In this document: piece by piece, positions 10,180 through 18,308 of the stretch
Layout of the letters: each line of letters starts with the position of its first letter
How positions within the stretch are numbered: position 1 is the first letter of the stretch
Origin: Shewanella sp. NIFS-20-20
GTDB taxonomy: Bacteria > Pseudomonadota > Gammaproteobacteria > Enterobacterales > Shewanellaceae
Assembly (NCBI RefSeq): GCF_019209865.1
Contig: NZ_JAHUTT010000001.1
Coordinates: 84,453 to 148,452 of the forward strand
Length of the DNA stretch: 64,000 bases
Direction of reading: 5' to 3'
The notes under the pieces: generated by a model
Database searches by the model: none
What the model saw: only the letters and a program-made list of their open reading frames with translations
Told to the model about the DNA's origin: nothing
Translations under genes and position numbers: made by a program

Positions 10180-11603
10180 TCGGCTTCTGCCTGTGGTTTT
10201 CTTGGCTTTTTACGGCGGCGTTGGTTGCGACTACGACCACCACCAGAGCCTTCGCGCTGACCACTTTTGGCTAGCTGTAAGCGTTGTTCTTCATCGCTAT
10301 CAACAAATTGTTGCCACCAAGTCGCCGTCTTGGCCACTTGACCGCCTTCAGCGGCTCCGCGCAGTAACAGTAAGTCATAGGCGGCTCTAAACTTAGGGTT
10401 TTCCATCAGTTTAAAGGCTCGGGTATTTAGACTGCGATCAAAGCGTAATTGCATCTGCCAAATATCGCGTGCTGGCGCGGTAAAGCGACGCGGTATGCTG
10501 ATAGTGCGGCACTGATCTTCAATGACATCACCCATGGCTGCAAAATATGCATCGTATTTAGGCAAGCCGCTTTCTAGGGCAATATCATCTCCACGTTGGG
10601 CGAGTGGATACCAAAGTAACGCGGCATAGAAGAAGGCGGGAGTGACACTCTTTTCTTCACTAATGCGGGTGTCGGTATTGGCCATGACCAACTGGACCAT
10701 CTTGTTGGCCGCGCCTTTAGGACATTCTTTAAGCTGGCTATCGAGCAAGGGGAACAGCGGCGTAAATAAGCCATACTCTTGCATCATCTGGTAAGTGGCT
10801 TTCGCCTGGCCAGAGAAAAACAGCTTAAGCACTTCTTCATACATGCGTGCTGCCGGGATATCGCTGAGCAAATGCGCCAATGCGGGGATCGGCTCGGCGG
10901 CGGCCTTATCAATCGTCATCGATAATTTGGTGGCAAAACGCACGGCTCTGAGCATACGCACCGGATCTTCACGGTAACGTTTTTGAGGATCGCCAATCAG
11001 TTTGAGCTGACCACGTTCCAGATCGTCAATCCCGCCGCCATAACTATGGATAGAATAATCGGCAATGTTGTAATAGAGGGCGTTGACGGTGAAGTCGCGG
11101 CGCTCGGCATCTTCGTCGATGTTGCCATAGACGTTATCTCTGAGCAGCCGACCGGTTGCATTCGCTTTAGAAATCTTGTCGTTAGCCTCTTCGTGATGAC
11201 CACGAAAGGTTGCTACTTCGATAACATCACGGCCAAACACAATATGAGCAAGGCGGAATCTGCGACCCACTAAGCGGCAATTGCGGAATAGTTTTTTAAT
11301 TTCTTCTGGGGTCGCATTGGTGACCACGTCAAAATCTTTTGGCGCTAACCCCAATAGAATATCGCGAACACCGCCGCCGACTAAGTAGGCTTGGTATCCC
11401 GATCTATTTAATCGATACAGTACCTTAAGTGCATTCTCGCTGATTTGCTTACGAGAAATCGTGTGGCCATCTCGGGACACGATTTGCTTGCTCAGACCCG
11501 ATGACGCTAGCGCGATATCCGCGGTCGGCTGAGGGTGTTCTGTCTCTGTCACCTTGGTGGGTGAAAACAGTTGTTTACAGAATTGACTAATACGGCGAAA
11601 AAT
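10176..11603 (-). CDS. pcnB: Poly(A) polymerase I, probable AUU start
   Basis: Adds poly(A) tails to RNA 3' ends and promotes decay. The nucleotidyltransferase core is clear: G-G-G-V-R-D at 76-81 and D-F-D-V-V-T at 90-95 (numbered from the AUU), and the protein ends in an Arg/Lys-rich RNA-binding tail. No ATG lies near the expected N-terminus. The frame is open to a GTG at 11618, but that codon has no Shine-Dalgarno. An ATT at 11603-11601 follows GAGGTG by four bases and begins I-F-R-R-I-S-Q-F-C-K, which aligns with the E. coli PcnB start, itself known to use AUU. Size from ATT: 475 residues. Confidence 0.9.
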   Translation of the reverse strand: MFRRISQFCKQLFSPTKVTETEHPQPTADIALASSGLSKQIVSRDGHTISRKQISENALKVLYRLNRSGYQAYLVGGGVRDILLGLAPKDFDVVTNATPEEIKKLFRNCRLVGRRFRLAHIVFGRDVIEVATFRGHHEEANDKISKANATGRLLRDNVYGNIDEDAERRDFTVNALYYNIADYSIHSYGGGIDDLERGQLKLIGDPQKRYREDPVRMLRAVRFATKLSMTIDKAAAEPIPALAHLLSDIPAARMYEEVLKLFFSGQAKATYQMMQEYGLFTPLFPLLDSQLKECPKGAANKMVQLVMANTDTRISEEKSVTPAFFYAALLWYPLAQRGDDIALESGLPKYDAYFAAMGDVIEDQCRTISIPRRFTAPARDIWQMQLRFDRSLNTRAFKLMENPKFRAAYDLLLLRGAAEGGQVAKTATWWQQFVDSDEEQRLQLAKSGQREGSGGGRSRNQRRRKKPRKPQAEAE

Positions 11604-11607
11604 GGGA

Positions 11608-11613
11608 CACCTC
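11608..11613 (-). promoter_or_regulatory. Shine-Dalgarno that decides the pcnB start
   Basis: GAGGTG on the minus strand, followed by TCCC and then ATT. The spacing suits initiation at the ATT and cannot serve the upstream GTG at 11618, because it lies downstream of that codon. Confidence 0.65.
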
Positions 11614-11690
11614 GTCACTGTCTGGGTTATTAAGTAAGATCAGGCGCTATGATATAACATCTGACAAGATTTGAGTATATTCACGCGCAT

Positions 11691-12560
11691 TCACTGTGGC
11701 AGCAGGATTTCCTTTTGCTTGGGAATGCTCTCAAGATCAAATTGAGCGATGGCTTGATGTATCATCAATGCCACCTCACCACAGGGCTCTACCTGTGGTT
11801 GGCCTAAAAAGGCGAGTGCGGCGTTGAGCGCTGGCTGGGGATGCGATTTATCCACAGGTGTCGCATGATTTTGTTTGGATAATTTACTGCCTGGCCCTTG
11901 GCAAGCCAGGGGTAAATGTAACCAATCTGGCACGGCGGCGTTAAGGGCATTAAATAAGCTGATTTGCCGCACCGTGGCCTCGAGTAAATCGGCCCCTCTG
12001 ACGACTTCAGTGATCCCCGCAGCAATGTCATCCATCACCACCGCCAGCTGATAGGCATAGAAGCCATCACTGCGGCGGATGATAAAATCTTCTTTGGCAA
12101 ATGCCGCGTCAGTGTGAATAGGCCCTTGCAGTTGATCGATAAAATGATCGCAGCCTTGATTGTTGACCCAGCGTATGGCTCCAGAATCGAGCTGTTGCTG
12201 GCGACAGTGACCGTTATAAATACCGCCGCGGCTACGAATTTGCTGGCGGCTACATTGGCAATAATAGGCTTGCTGGTGCGCTAACCAATCTGCAATTTGG
12301 TCCTGGTAGTCATGGTGTCGTTGGCTTTGATAGATAACCTGTTGATCCCAGTGTAAGCCGAAGGCTTCTAAGGTGCGCAAGATATCATCAGCAGCGCCAT
12401 GCACTTCGCGCGGTGGGTCGATATCTTCAATCCGAACTAACCATAGTCCTTGGCAATGACGGGCACGCAAAAAGCTACCGAGCGCGGCAACTAATGATCC
12501 AAAGTGTAAGGCACCAGAGGGAGAGGGCGCGAAACGGCCACGATAATGAATATTTTTCAC
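11691..12560 (-). CDS. gluQ: Glutamyl-Q tRNA(Asp) synthetase
   Basis: GluRS paralogue lacking the anticodon-binding domain; it attaches glutamate to queuosine at position 34 of tRNA(Asp). The ATP site has R-F-A-P-S-P-S-G at 9-16 and H-F-G-S at 19-22 (HIGH motif), with K-L-S-K-Q as the KMSKS equivalent near residue 228. A zinc site is suggested by C101, C103, Y115 and C119. The 289-residue length fits. The start is GTG at 12560. It lies 48 bp downstream of dksA, as in enterics, with a perfect hairpin in between that may limit its expression. Confidence 0.93.
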   Translation of the reverse strand: MKNIHYRGRFAPSPSGALHFGSLVAALGSFLRARHCQGLWLVRIEDIDPPREVHGAADDILRTLEAFGLHWDQQVIYQSQRHHDYQDQIADWLAHQQAYYCQCSRQQIRSRGGIYNGHCRQQQLDSGAIRWVNNQGCDHFIDQLQGPIHTDAAFAKEDFIIRRSDGFYAYQLAVVMDDIAAGITEVVRGADLLEATVRQISLFNALNAAVPDWLHLPLACQGPGSKLSKQNHATPVDKSHPQPALNAALAFLGQPQVEPCGEVALMIHQAIAQFDLESIPKQKEILLPQ

Positions 12561-12570
12561 GGTTCAATAT

Positions 12571-12596
12571 TTTACGGGAGCAAATGCTCCCGTAAA
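12571..12596 (-). terminator. Perfect hairpin in the dksA-gluQ gap
   Basis: An 11-bp perfect stem (TTTACGGGAGC pairing with GCTCCCGTAAA) with loop ATTT on the minus strand, 12 bp after the dksA stop and 10 bp before the gluQ GTG. No T-run follows, so it may attenuate or guide RNA processing rather than fully terminate. Work in Shigella/E. coli describes a terminator in the same gap. Confidence 0.6.
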
Positions 12597-12608
12597 TCGA
12601 GGACGGAA

Positions 12609-13052
12609 TTAACCGGCCATTTGTTTTTCTTTGATTTCAGCCAACGTTTTACAATCGATACATTGATCGGCAGTCGGACGGGCTTCTAAACGGCGAATCC
12701 CAATTTCGATACCACAGGTTTCACAGAAACCAAAATCATCTTCTTCGATTTTTTGCAGCGTTTTTTCGATTTTTTTGATCAGTTTACGCTCACGATCGCG
12801 GGCTCGTAACTCTAAGCTGAACTCTTCTTCTTGAGCAGCACGGTCAACGGGATCGGGGAAGTTTGCAGCTTCATCCTGCATATGGTTCAGAGTACGATCG
12901 ACTTCTTCGCGCAATTGATTACGCCACGCATCCAGAATCTTTCTGAAATGGCCCAGTTGAGCAGAATTCATATACTCTTCACCAGGTTTTTCCTGGTAGG
13001 GTTCTACACCTGCGATAGCGAGAACGCCGAGTTTTTTGGTGCCTTCAGGCAT
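12609..13052 (-). CDS. dksA: RNA polymerase-binding transcription factor DksA
   Basis: Secondary-channel regulator of RNA polymerase that acts with ppGpp. Length 147 residues. The coiled-coil tip segment F-P-D-P-V-D-R-A-A carries the two conserved aspartates at 67 and 70. The zinc finger has C110, C113, C131 and C134. AGGAG lies 8 bp before the ATG. It is cotranscribed with gluQ downstream, subject to the intervening hairpin. Confidence 0.96.
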   Translation of the reverse strand: MPEGTKKLGVLAIAGVEPYQEKPGEEYMNSAQLGHFRKILDAWRNQLREEVDRTLNHMQDEAANFPDPVDRAAQEEEFSLELRARDRERKLIKKIEKTLQKIEEDDFGFCETCGIEIGIRRLEARPTADQCIDCKTLAEIKEKQMAG

Positions 13053-13221
13053 AACGCATCTCCTGTAATCTTTTGCGTCGTAGGGCGTCTGTATTCAAAC
13101 GGCCGCTATCTATATCAGAATCTATACACCGAGGCAAATTTTTTACATTCCCTTGTATGATTTATTTGACTATGTTCTTTAATTTACAGAAATTCAAATT
13201 TTCGGCCGAAAAAGTGGCGGA

Positions 13222-13926
13222 TTATTTTTCAAACAAGCATTTTTGATGGATTTTTATCTCGTCTGTAGTGATTTCAACACCATAGGCCAAAACTTCTACC
13301 CCGAGGTCGATGGCTTGCTGTAGAAGTCGGCAGTAGTCGGGGTCAATATGCTCGGCGGGACGCATTTGATGGATGCCGGTGTGTTGGACCACAAACAATA
13401 ATACACTGCGATGGCCGCGTTGTTTCATGGCCATGAGTTCTCGCAAATGTTTTTGACCTCGGGTCGTCACGGCATCGGGGAAATATCCCCATTGACCTTC
13501 GAGCAAGGTGCAGCTTTTGACTTCAATATAACAATCGGCTTGAGCGGGGGCACTTAGCAGTAAATCGATGCGGCTATTTTCTTGACCGTATTTCACTTCT
13601 CGGCGACAGGTGTCATAACCGCAGAGCTCGCTAATGTGCTGCGCCTTAATCGCTTCTTCGGCAAGGGCGTTTGCTCGGCCTGTATTGAGCCCTATCAAAT
13701 GCCCCGCAGGCGTGGTCATCACTTCAAAGGTCCCAGGATATTTTCGTTTTTGATTGTCGGACAGTGAATACCACAGCGGCTCGTTTTCAAACAAGCAATT
13801 CTTCATAGAGCCGGTGTTGGGACAATGAATGGTGATTTGCGAACCGTCATCCAGTTTGACGTCAGTCAAAAATCGTTTATAGCGCTTAATGAGGCGACCT
13901 GATTGCAGTGGCGGTGAAAAGTGCAT
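13222..13926 (-). CDS. sfsA: Sugar fermentation stimulation protein homologue SfsA
   Basis: DNA-binding, nuclease-fold-like protein of uncertain role; in E. coli it was found as a stimulator of maltose gene expression. The core includes F-S-P-P-L-Q-S-G near the N-terminus, C-P-N-T-G-S-M, and the acidic/lysine motif Y-I-E-V-K-S-C-T-L. The frame is open to 13989, but the family starts at M-x-F-S-P-P-L, so I choose the ATG at 13926, giving 234 residues. No good Shine-Dalgarno is seen. It diverges from pepB with about 108 bp between starts. Confidence 0.93.
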   Translation of the reverse strand: MHFSPPLQSGRLIKRYKRFLTDVKLDDGSQITIHCPNTGSMKNCLFENEPLWYSLSDNQKRKYPGTFEVMTTPAGHLIGLNTGRANALAEEAIKAQHISELCGYDTCRREVKYGQENSRIDLLLSAPAQADCYIEVKSCTLLEGQWGYFPDAVTTRGQKHLRELMAMKQRGHRSVLLFVVQHTGIHQMRPAEHIDPDYCRLLQQAIDLGVEVLAYGVEITTDEIKIHQKCLFEK

Positions 13927-14034
13927 AGCGACAACAGTCAATAATGAAAAGATGTGCCCTAGGGTAAGTGGCAATAGAGTCTTGGGCAAGTTAGAGTACA
14001 GCTATAATCAAAAACAACACCGAAGGATAGGTTT

Positions 14035-15327
14035 ATGCAAAGCACGACAATGCGGGTCAAGTTATGCCGTGAAGCGGCTCCAGCAGCTTGGGGACAGGCC
14101 GATGTTATCTTTAACGATAAGGGGCAAGGTCCAGAAGCGAGCATTCATTTAATCAGTGGCAGTGATGAATTACGCCAAATTCAAAAAGCCGCCAGAAAAT
14201 TACGCAGTCTCGGTATTCATCAGGTCGCACTAGCGGGGACGTGGTCGCTTGAGCAGCAATGGCGCTTTGGCCAAGGGTTTTATTGCGCCAAAAATGATTT
14301 TGAATTGGCATGGACTGGCGATGAGGCCGATGTCAGGGAGTTAACTCTGCGGGCCGCCTGCGCTGGTTTTGCGCGTGATCTGGTCAATGACACGCCGGAA
14401 AACCTATCGCCGTTAGTGCTAGCGCATTCCGCCGCAAAATGGTTGGCGCAATTAGCCCCAGATCAGGTGAGTTATCGGGTCATAGAAGGTGAAGCGCTTT
14501 TAGCGCATGGCTGGATAGGCATACATGCGGTGGGTCGTGGGAGTGAAAGGCCGCCGGCGTTATTAGAGCTGGATTACAACCCGTTGGGCGCCGATGCCCC
14601 AGTGGCCGTGGCCTTAGTGGGTAAAGGCATTACCTTTGATTCCGGTGGCTACAGTATCAAGCCATCAGAAGGGATGCTCACCATGAAGTGCGATATGGGC
14701 GGTGCCGCGACGGTGACCGCCGGCTTAGGATTAGCCATTAGTCGTGGCTTGCAGCAGCGAGTAAAGCTGTATCTATGTTGCGCCGAAAACTTGATCAGCG
14801 GTCGAGCATATAAGCTTGGGGATATTTTAACCTATAAAAATGGCGTGAGTGTTGAAGTGGTCAATACTGATGCAGAGGGGCGCCTGGTCTTGGCCGATGG
14901 CCTGCAAGCGGCCTGTGAGTCTGGCGCCAAGTTAGTGATTGATGCGGCGACTCTGACGGGGGCTGCGGTGATGGCGGTAGGGCGCAGCTACAATGCGATT
15001 TTTTCGCCTGAACCGGCGTTATTGCTGGCCACTCAACAAAAAGCGGCTGCAGTGGATGAGCAAGTGTGGCCATTGCCATTAGCACCATGGCATAAGGATA
15101 TGTGTCCTTCGGCGTATGCGGACACGGCCAATAGTCGGCCGATGAAGGGTGGCGGCGCCGGCGGCGCATCGAATGCGGCAGGTTTCTTATGGCGCTTTGT
15201 GAGCCCAAACTGTCAGTGGTTGCATATGGATTTAGCCGCGGCATTTGAAGACTCAGCCTCGTCTTTGCATGCTGCCGGGGCCACGGCGCACGGCGTGCTC
15301 ACAGTGGCAGAGCTATTGAAGGCGTAA
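14035..15327 (+). CDS. pepB: Peptidase B, M17 leucyl aminopeptidase family
   Basis: Cytosolic two-metal aminopeptidase that removes N-terminal residues from small peptides. Metal/catalytic motifs are G-K-G-I-T-F-D-S-G-G from residue 196 (Lys197, Asp202) and N-T-D-A-E-G-R at 277-283 with the catalytic Arg283. At 430 residues it matches PepB (about 427) rather than the longer PepA, and it also shares the PepB segments G-R-G-S-E-R and L-F/Y-L-C-C-A. AAGGA lies upstream of the ATG. A hairpin separates it from the GNAT gene. Confidence 0.92.
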   Translation: MQSTTMRVKLCREAAPAAWGQADVIFNDKGQGPEASIHLISGSDELRQIQKAARKLRSLGIHQVALAGTWSLEQQWRFGQGFYCAKNDFELAWTGDEADVRELTLRAACAGFARDLVNDTPENLSPLVLAHSAAKWLAQLAPDQVSYRVIEGEALLAHGWIGIHAVGRGSERPPALLELDYNPLGADAPVAVALVGKGITFDSGGYSIKPSEGMLTMKCDMGGAATVTAGLGLAISRGLQQRVKLYLCCAENLISGRAYKLGDILTYKNGVSVEVVNTDAEGRLVLADGLQAACESGAKLVIDAATLTGAAVMAVGRSYNAIFSPEPALLLATQQKAAAVDEQVWPLPLAPWHKDMCPSAYADTANSRPMKGGGAGGASNAAGFLWRFVSPNCQWLHMDLAAAFEDSASSLHAAGATAHGVLTVAELLKA

Positions 15328-15334
15328 TCAGAGC

Positions 15335-15357
15335 ACGGGGCGAGAGGTTCGCCCCGT
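15335..15357 (+). terminator. GC-rich hairpin after pepB
   Basis: ACGGGGCGA pairs with TCGCCCCGT around a 5-base loop, 8 bp after the pepB stop. The GNAT Shine-Dalgarno (AAAGGAGCG) begins two bases later. There is no T-run, so it may act as an attenuator or as an RNA 3' stabiliser. Confidence 0.4.
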
Positions 15358-15370
15358 CAAAGGAGCGTGA

Positions 15371-15892
15371 ATGTTGATAAGAAAAGCTCGAGCCGAAGAT
15401 GGCTTGGCTTGTTTTGCCTTAAGAAATGCCGCCATTTTAACGGGTTGCAAGGGTTTTTATGAGGATGAATTACTCGAGCTGTGGACGGAAGGGGAGTGCC
15501 CTAGTTGGTTTTTGCATGTGGTGGCCACCGAGTTTTATGTTCTGGAAATTGCAGGCCGGATCTTGGCGACGGGGTTTATTGATTTAAATTTAGCGAAGTT
15601 AGAAGCCCTGTTTGTTCATCCTGAGGTGATGAGAACCGGGGTTGGCAAAGCTATGTATTTGTATTTAGAGTCATTAGCCATTAGTCATGGCCTTAAAGAA
15701 ATTCGCTTAGAATCAACAATTAATGCGGCGCCGTTTTACCGAAGTCTAGGATTCGGTGGAAGCGGGCTGGAGCGCAACAGCGTCTATCATTCCCCCAAAG
15801 GCTTCAACTTGCCATGCATCGAGATGCATAAGCCTTTAGGTGACGCTCGTCTGACCGAGCGCTCAGCGGTCATCGCAATCAACTCTTCCTGA
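15371..15892 (+). CDS. GNAT family N-acetyltransferase
   Basis: 173 residues with the GNAT fold: R-K-A-R-A-E-D at the N-terminus (strand 1/helix 1), L-E-A-L-F-V-H-P-E-V-M-R-T-G-V-G-K-A as the acetyl-CoA pyrophosphate loop (Q/R-x-x-G-x-G/A type) at about residues 77-94, and A-A-P-F-Y-R-S-L-G-F-G near 118-128. Substrate unknown. AGGAG lies 5 bp before the ATG at 15371. The last 20 or so residues are polar and not part of the fold. Confidence 0.85.
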   Translation: MLIRKARAEDGLACFALRNAAILTGCKGFYEDELLELWTEGECPSWFLHVVATEFYVLEIAGRILATGFIDLNLAKLEALFVHPEVMRTGVGKAMYLYLESLAISHGLKEIRLESTINAAPFYRSLGFGGSGLERNSVYHSPKGFNLPCIEMHKPLGDARLTERSAVIAINSS

Positions 15893-16050
15893 GTAGCAGC
15901 CATCCCGAGCGGTGACACTTTTCCTTGAGCACGGCCGCTACACTAAAAAACTGCTAGCTTTCAAATTGATGAACAATTCTCGCATGAATGAGTGCAGTAG
16001 TTATATTTAGCGCTATGCTTAGCTGAAAGGACTTAACAAAGCGACATGGC

Positions 16051-18237
16051 ATGCAAGGACAGCTATTACAACGGATGCTGCAGGACATTTTTAGTCATGG
16101 ACCTAGCGCCACGCTCAGCCAAAATGTAGATAAAGCACTGCAAGCAATCACAGAGCAGCTGGATTGTGATGGGGTGTTTGTGTTGGGGCTGCCTGATCAG
16201 TCAGGTTTGCATCGCTTACGTCCACACCAGCTGTATACCAAACATGCTGCCGGCATGCAGAGCCGCGATTGGCCGTTAGCGCGCTTAGAGTATTTTAGAA
16301 AATTAATTCGTGCAGGTGAGCCAGTCATTATTGACGATGTCAATAGCTTGCCCAGTATGGCTAGGCAGGAAAAAATGCTATTGAAACAGTGGGAAGTTCA
16401 AGGCCTCATGGTGTTGGCGCCCATTTGTTTTGGTGATACTAAACTGGCATTGGGGGCCGTCAGCCGCCAACCGCGAAACTGGTCTGAGAGTTTTATTCAA
16501 GAGCTGAACCATACCCAAACCCTGATTTCCTCCGCGCTTGAACTCACTCGCATCGCCAATGCGTTACTGGAAAGTGAGCATAAATATCAATCACTGTTCA
16601 ATCAACTCCCTCTGGCATGCGCCGTCATCGATAATCAAAATCGTTTATCGTTACTCAATCAAGTGGCACGTCATAGTCTCGGGGTCTTTGAGGGGCAGGA
16701 CTTGACGAGTTTGCTACCAGAAAGCGAAAAGGTGGTGCTCACCGATGCGATTAAAATGGTGCGTGATGGTGTTCTGCATCAATCCTGGTGTGACGTCGCC
16801 TTTAAAATCAACAAACCGAATCTTGCCTCTACGCGGCAGAGTTGGCAGCGGCTCAACTTTAGCAAAATGCAAAATGCCCCCGACTCGATTGTCCTTTTAG
16901 CGGAAGACATCAGTGAACAGCACCGATTGGCAGCGGAATTATCCTTTCAAGCCAATTACGATCCGTTGACCGGATTAGCCAATCGTTGGCATTTCGAGGC
17001 CTTGCTAGCGCAAATGATAAGTGAAGATAATAGCGCACCAGCATGCGTAGCTTTTCTCGATTTAGATCAGTTTCAAGTGGTCAATAACATTAGCGGCCAT
17101 ATGGCTGGGGATAAATTATTGTGTCAAGTGGCCATGCGCTTAAAGCAATTGGTGCGTCGCGGTGATGTGGTGGCTCGACTCGGCGGCGATGAATTTGCGA
17201 TCTTAATGCATCAAGCCAATGTCGAGTCTTCCAGCTTAATTGCCGGACGGATCTGCCAGCAAATTGCCAATCATGAGTTCATTTGGCAGGGCCGTCAACA
17301 CAGCGTCAGTGTCAGCATGGGCTTGGCTAAAATCGATCGATCCGATGCCGATATCTATCATGTGATGAGTCATGCCGATGCCGCGTGTAGTCTTGCCAAA
17401 GAAATGGGACGTAATGGCTGGCATTTCTATGACAATAACGATCCGAGAATGCATAAATTACAAAATGAGATGTTGGCCAGTACCGACATTTTATCGGCAT
17501 TAAATCGCGACGACTTTACACTCTATTTTCAGCCGATCGTTCCCTTGCAAGGGCATGAATCTGGCTTGCATATGGAGATCTTACTGCGGCTCGTGGCGCC
17601 CGATGGTAAGGTGTTATCGCCAGATACCTTCTTACCAGCGGCTGAGCGTTATAATTTGGCGGCGCGAGTCGATAGCAGGGTGGTGAATAATCTTTTGGAG
17701 TGGGCTGAAAGGAATGCCCCTATTTGGAATAGCTTAAATATGGTGTCGGTTAACTTGTCCGCCACCTCGTTAGGGGATAAAACCTTTTTGCAATGGCTGG
17801 AGTTGAAATTACAGTCAGCGCCACAGTTTGCCAGTAAACTCTGCTTTGAAATCACCGAAACCGCGGCCCTTAGTCAGTTAGAGCTGGCCAGTGACTTTAT
17901 TCTGATGGTGCGCCAATATGGTTGCAAATTGGCGTTAGATGATTTTGGTGCGGGCTTTTCCAGCTTCTCTTACCTGAAACTGTGGGATTTAGATGTGGTG
18001 AAGATTGATGGCCAATTTGTGAAAAACCTTTGTCACAGCAAAGATGATCAAGCGATTGTGCGCGCCATTTGTCAGCTAGGCCAAGACATGCATTTTGTCA
18101 CCATTGGTGAATTTGTTGAAGATAATGATATCGCTCTGCTGCTGGCGCGGCTTGGGGTGGATTATGGCCAAGGTTATCATTTTGCTAAGCCGATGGCGCT
18201 CAGTTCGCTAAAGGACAGTCAGCAAGCGATAGGCTAA
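16051..18237 (+). CDS. GAF/PAS-GGDEF-EAL cyclic-di-GMP protein
   Basis: Cytoplasmic c-di-GMP turnover protein of 728 residues. About residues 5-170 look like a GAF sensor, 180-290 like a PAS domain, 300-455 is GGDEF and 470-725 is EAL. G-G-D-E-F is intact at 378-382 and preceded five residues earlier by R-R-G-D (369-372), the product-inhibition I-site pattern. The EAL motif reads E-I-L (509-511), keeping the metal-binding Glu; N-L-S, F-E-I-T-E, D-D-F-G-A-G and V-K-I-D-G are also present, so both activities are possible. It stands alone, with a weak ribosome-binding site upstream of the ATG. Confidence 0.9.
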   Translation: MQGQLLQRMLQDIFSHGPSATLSQNVDKALQAITEQLDCDGVFVLGLPDQSGLHRLRPHQLYTKHAAGMQSRDWPLARLEYFRKLIRAGEPVIIDDVNSLPSMARQEKMLLKQWEVQGLMVLAPICFGDTKLALGAVSRQPRNWSESFIQELNHTQTLISSALELTRIANALLESEHKYQSLFNQLPLACAVIDNQNRLSLLNQVARHSLGVFEGQDLTSLLPESEKVVLTDAIKMVRDGVLHQSWCDVAFKINKPNLASTRQSWQRLNFSKMQNAPDSIVLLAEDISEQHRLAAELSFQANYDPLTGLANRWHFEALLAQMISEDNSAPACVAFLDLDQFQVVNNISGHMAGDKLLCQVAMRLKQLVRRGDVVARLGGDEFAILMHQANVESSSLIAGRICQQIANHEFIWQGRQHSVSVSMGLAKIDRSDADIYHVMSHADAACSLAKEMGRNGWHFYDNNDPRMHKLQNEMLASTDILSALNRDDFTLYFQPIVPLQGHESGLHMEILLRLVAPDGKVLSPDTFLPAAERYNLAARVDSRVVNNLLEWAERNAPIWNSLNMVSVNLSATSLGDKTFLQWLELKLQSAPQFASKLCFEITETAALSQLELASDFILMVRQYGCKLALDDFGAGFSSFSYLKLWDLDVVKIDGQFVKNLCHSKDDQAIVRAICQLGQDMHFVTIGEFVEDNDIALLLARLGVDYGQGYHFAKPMALSSLKDSQQAIG

Positions 18238-18308
18238 GAGAGCAGTCGTGGCATCTGTGGTTGAGAATGAGTACACTGATGCGATTGTATCGTTAATAAG
18301 CCGCAATT

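Noticed and set aside
11604..11618. GTG at 11618 as the pcnB start
   Set aside because: No Shine-Dalgarno precedes it, and the only good one (GAGGTG) lies downstream of it, correctly spaced for the ATT at 11603.
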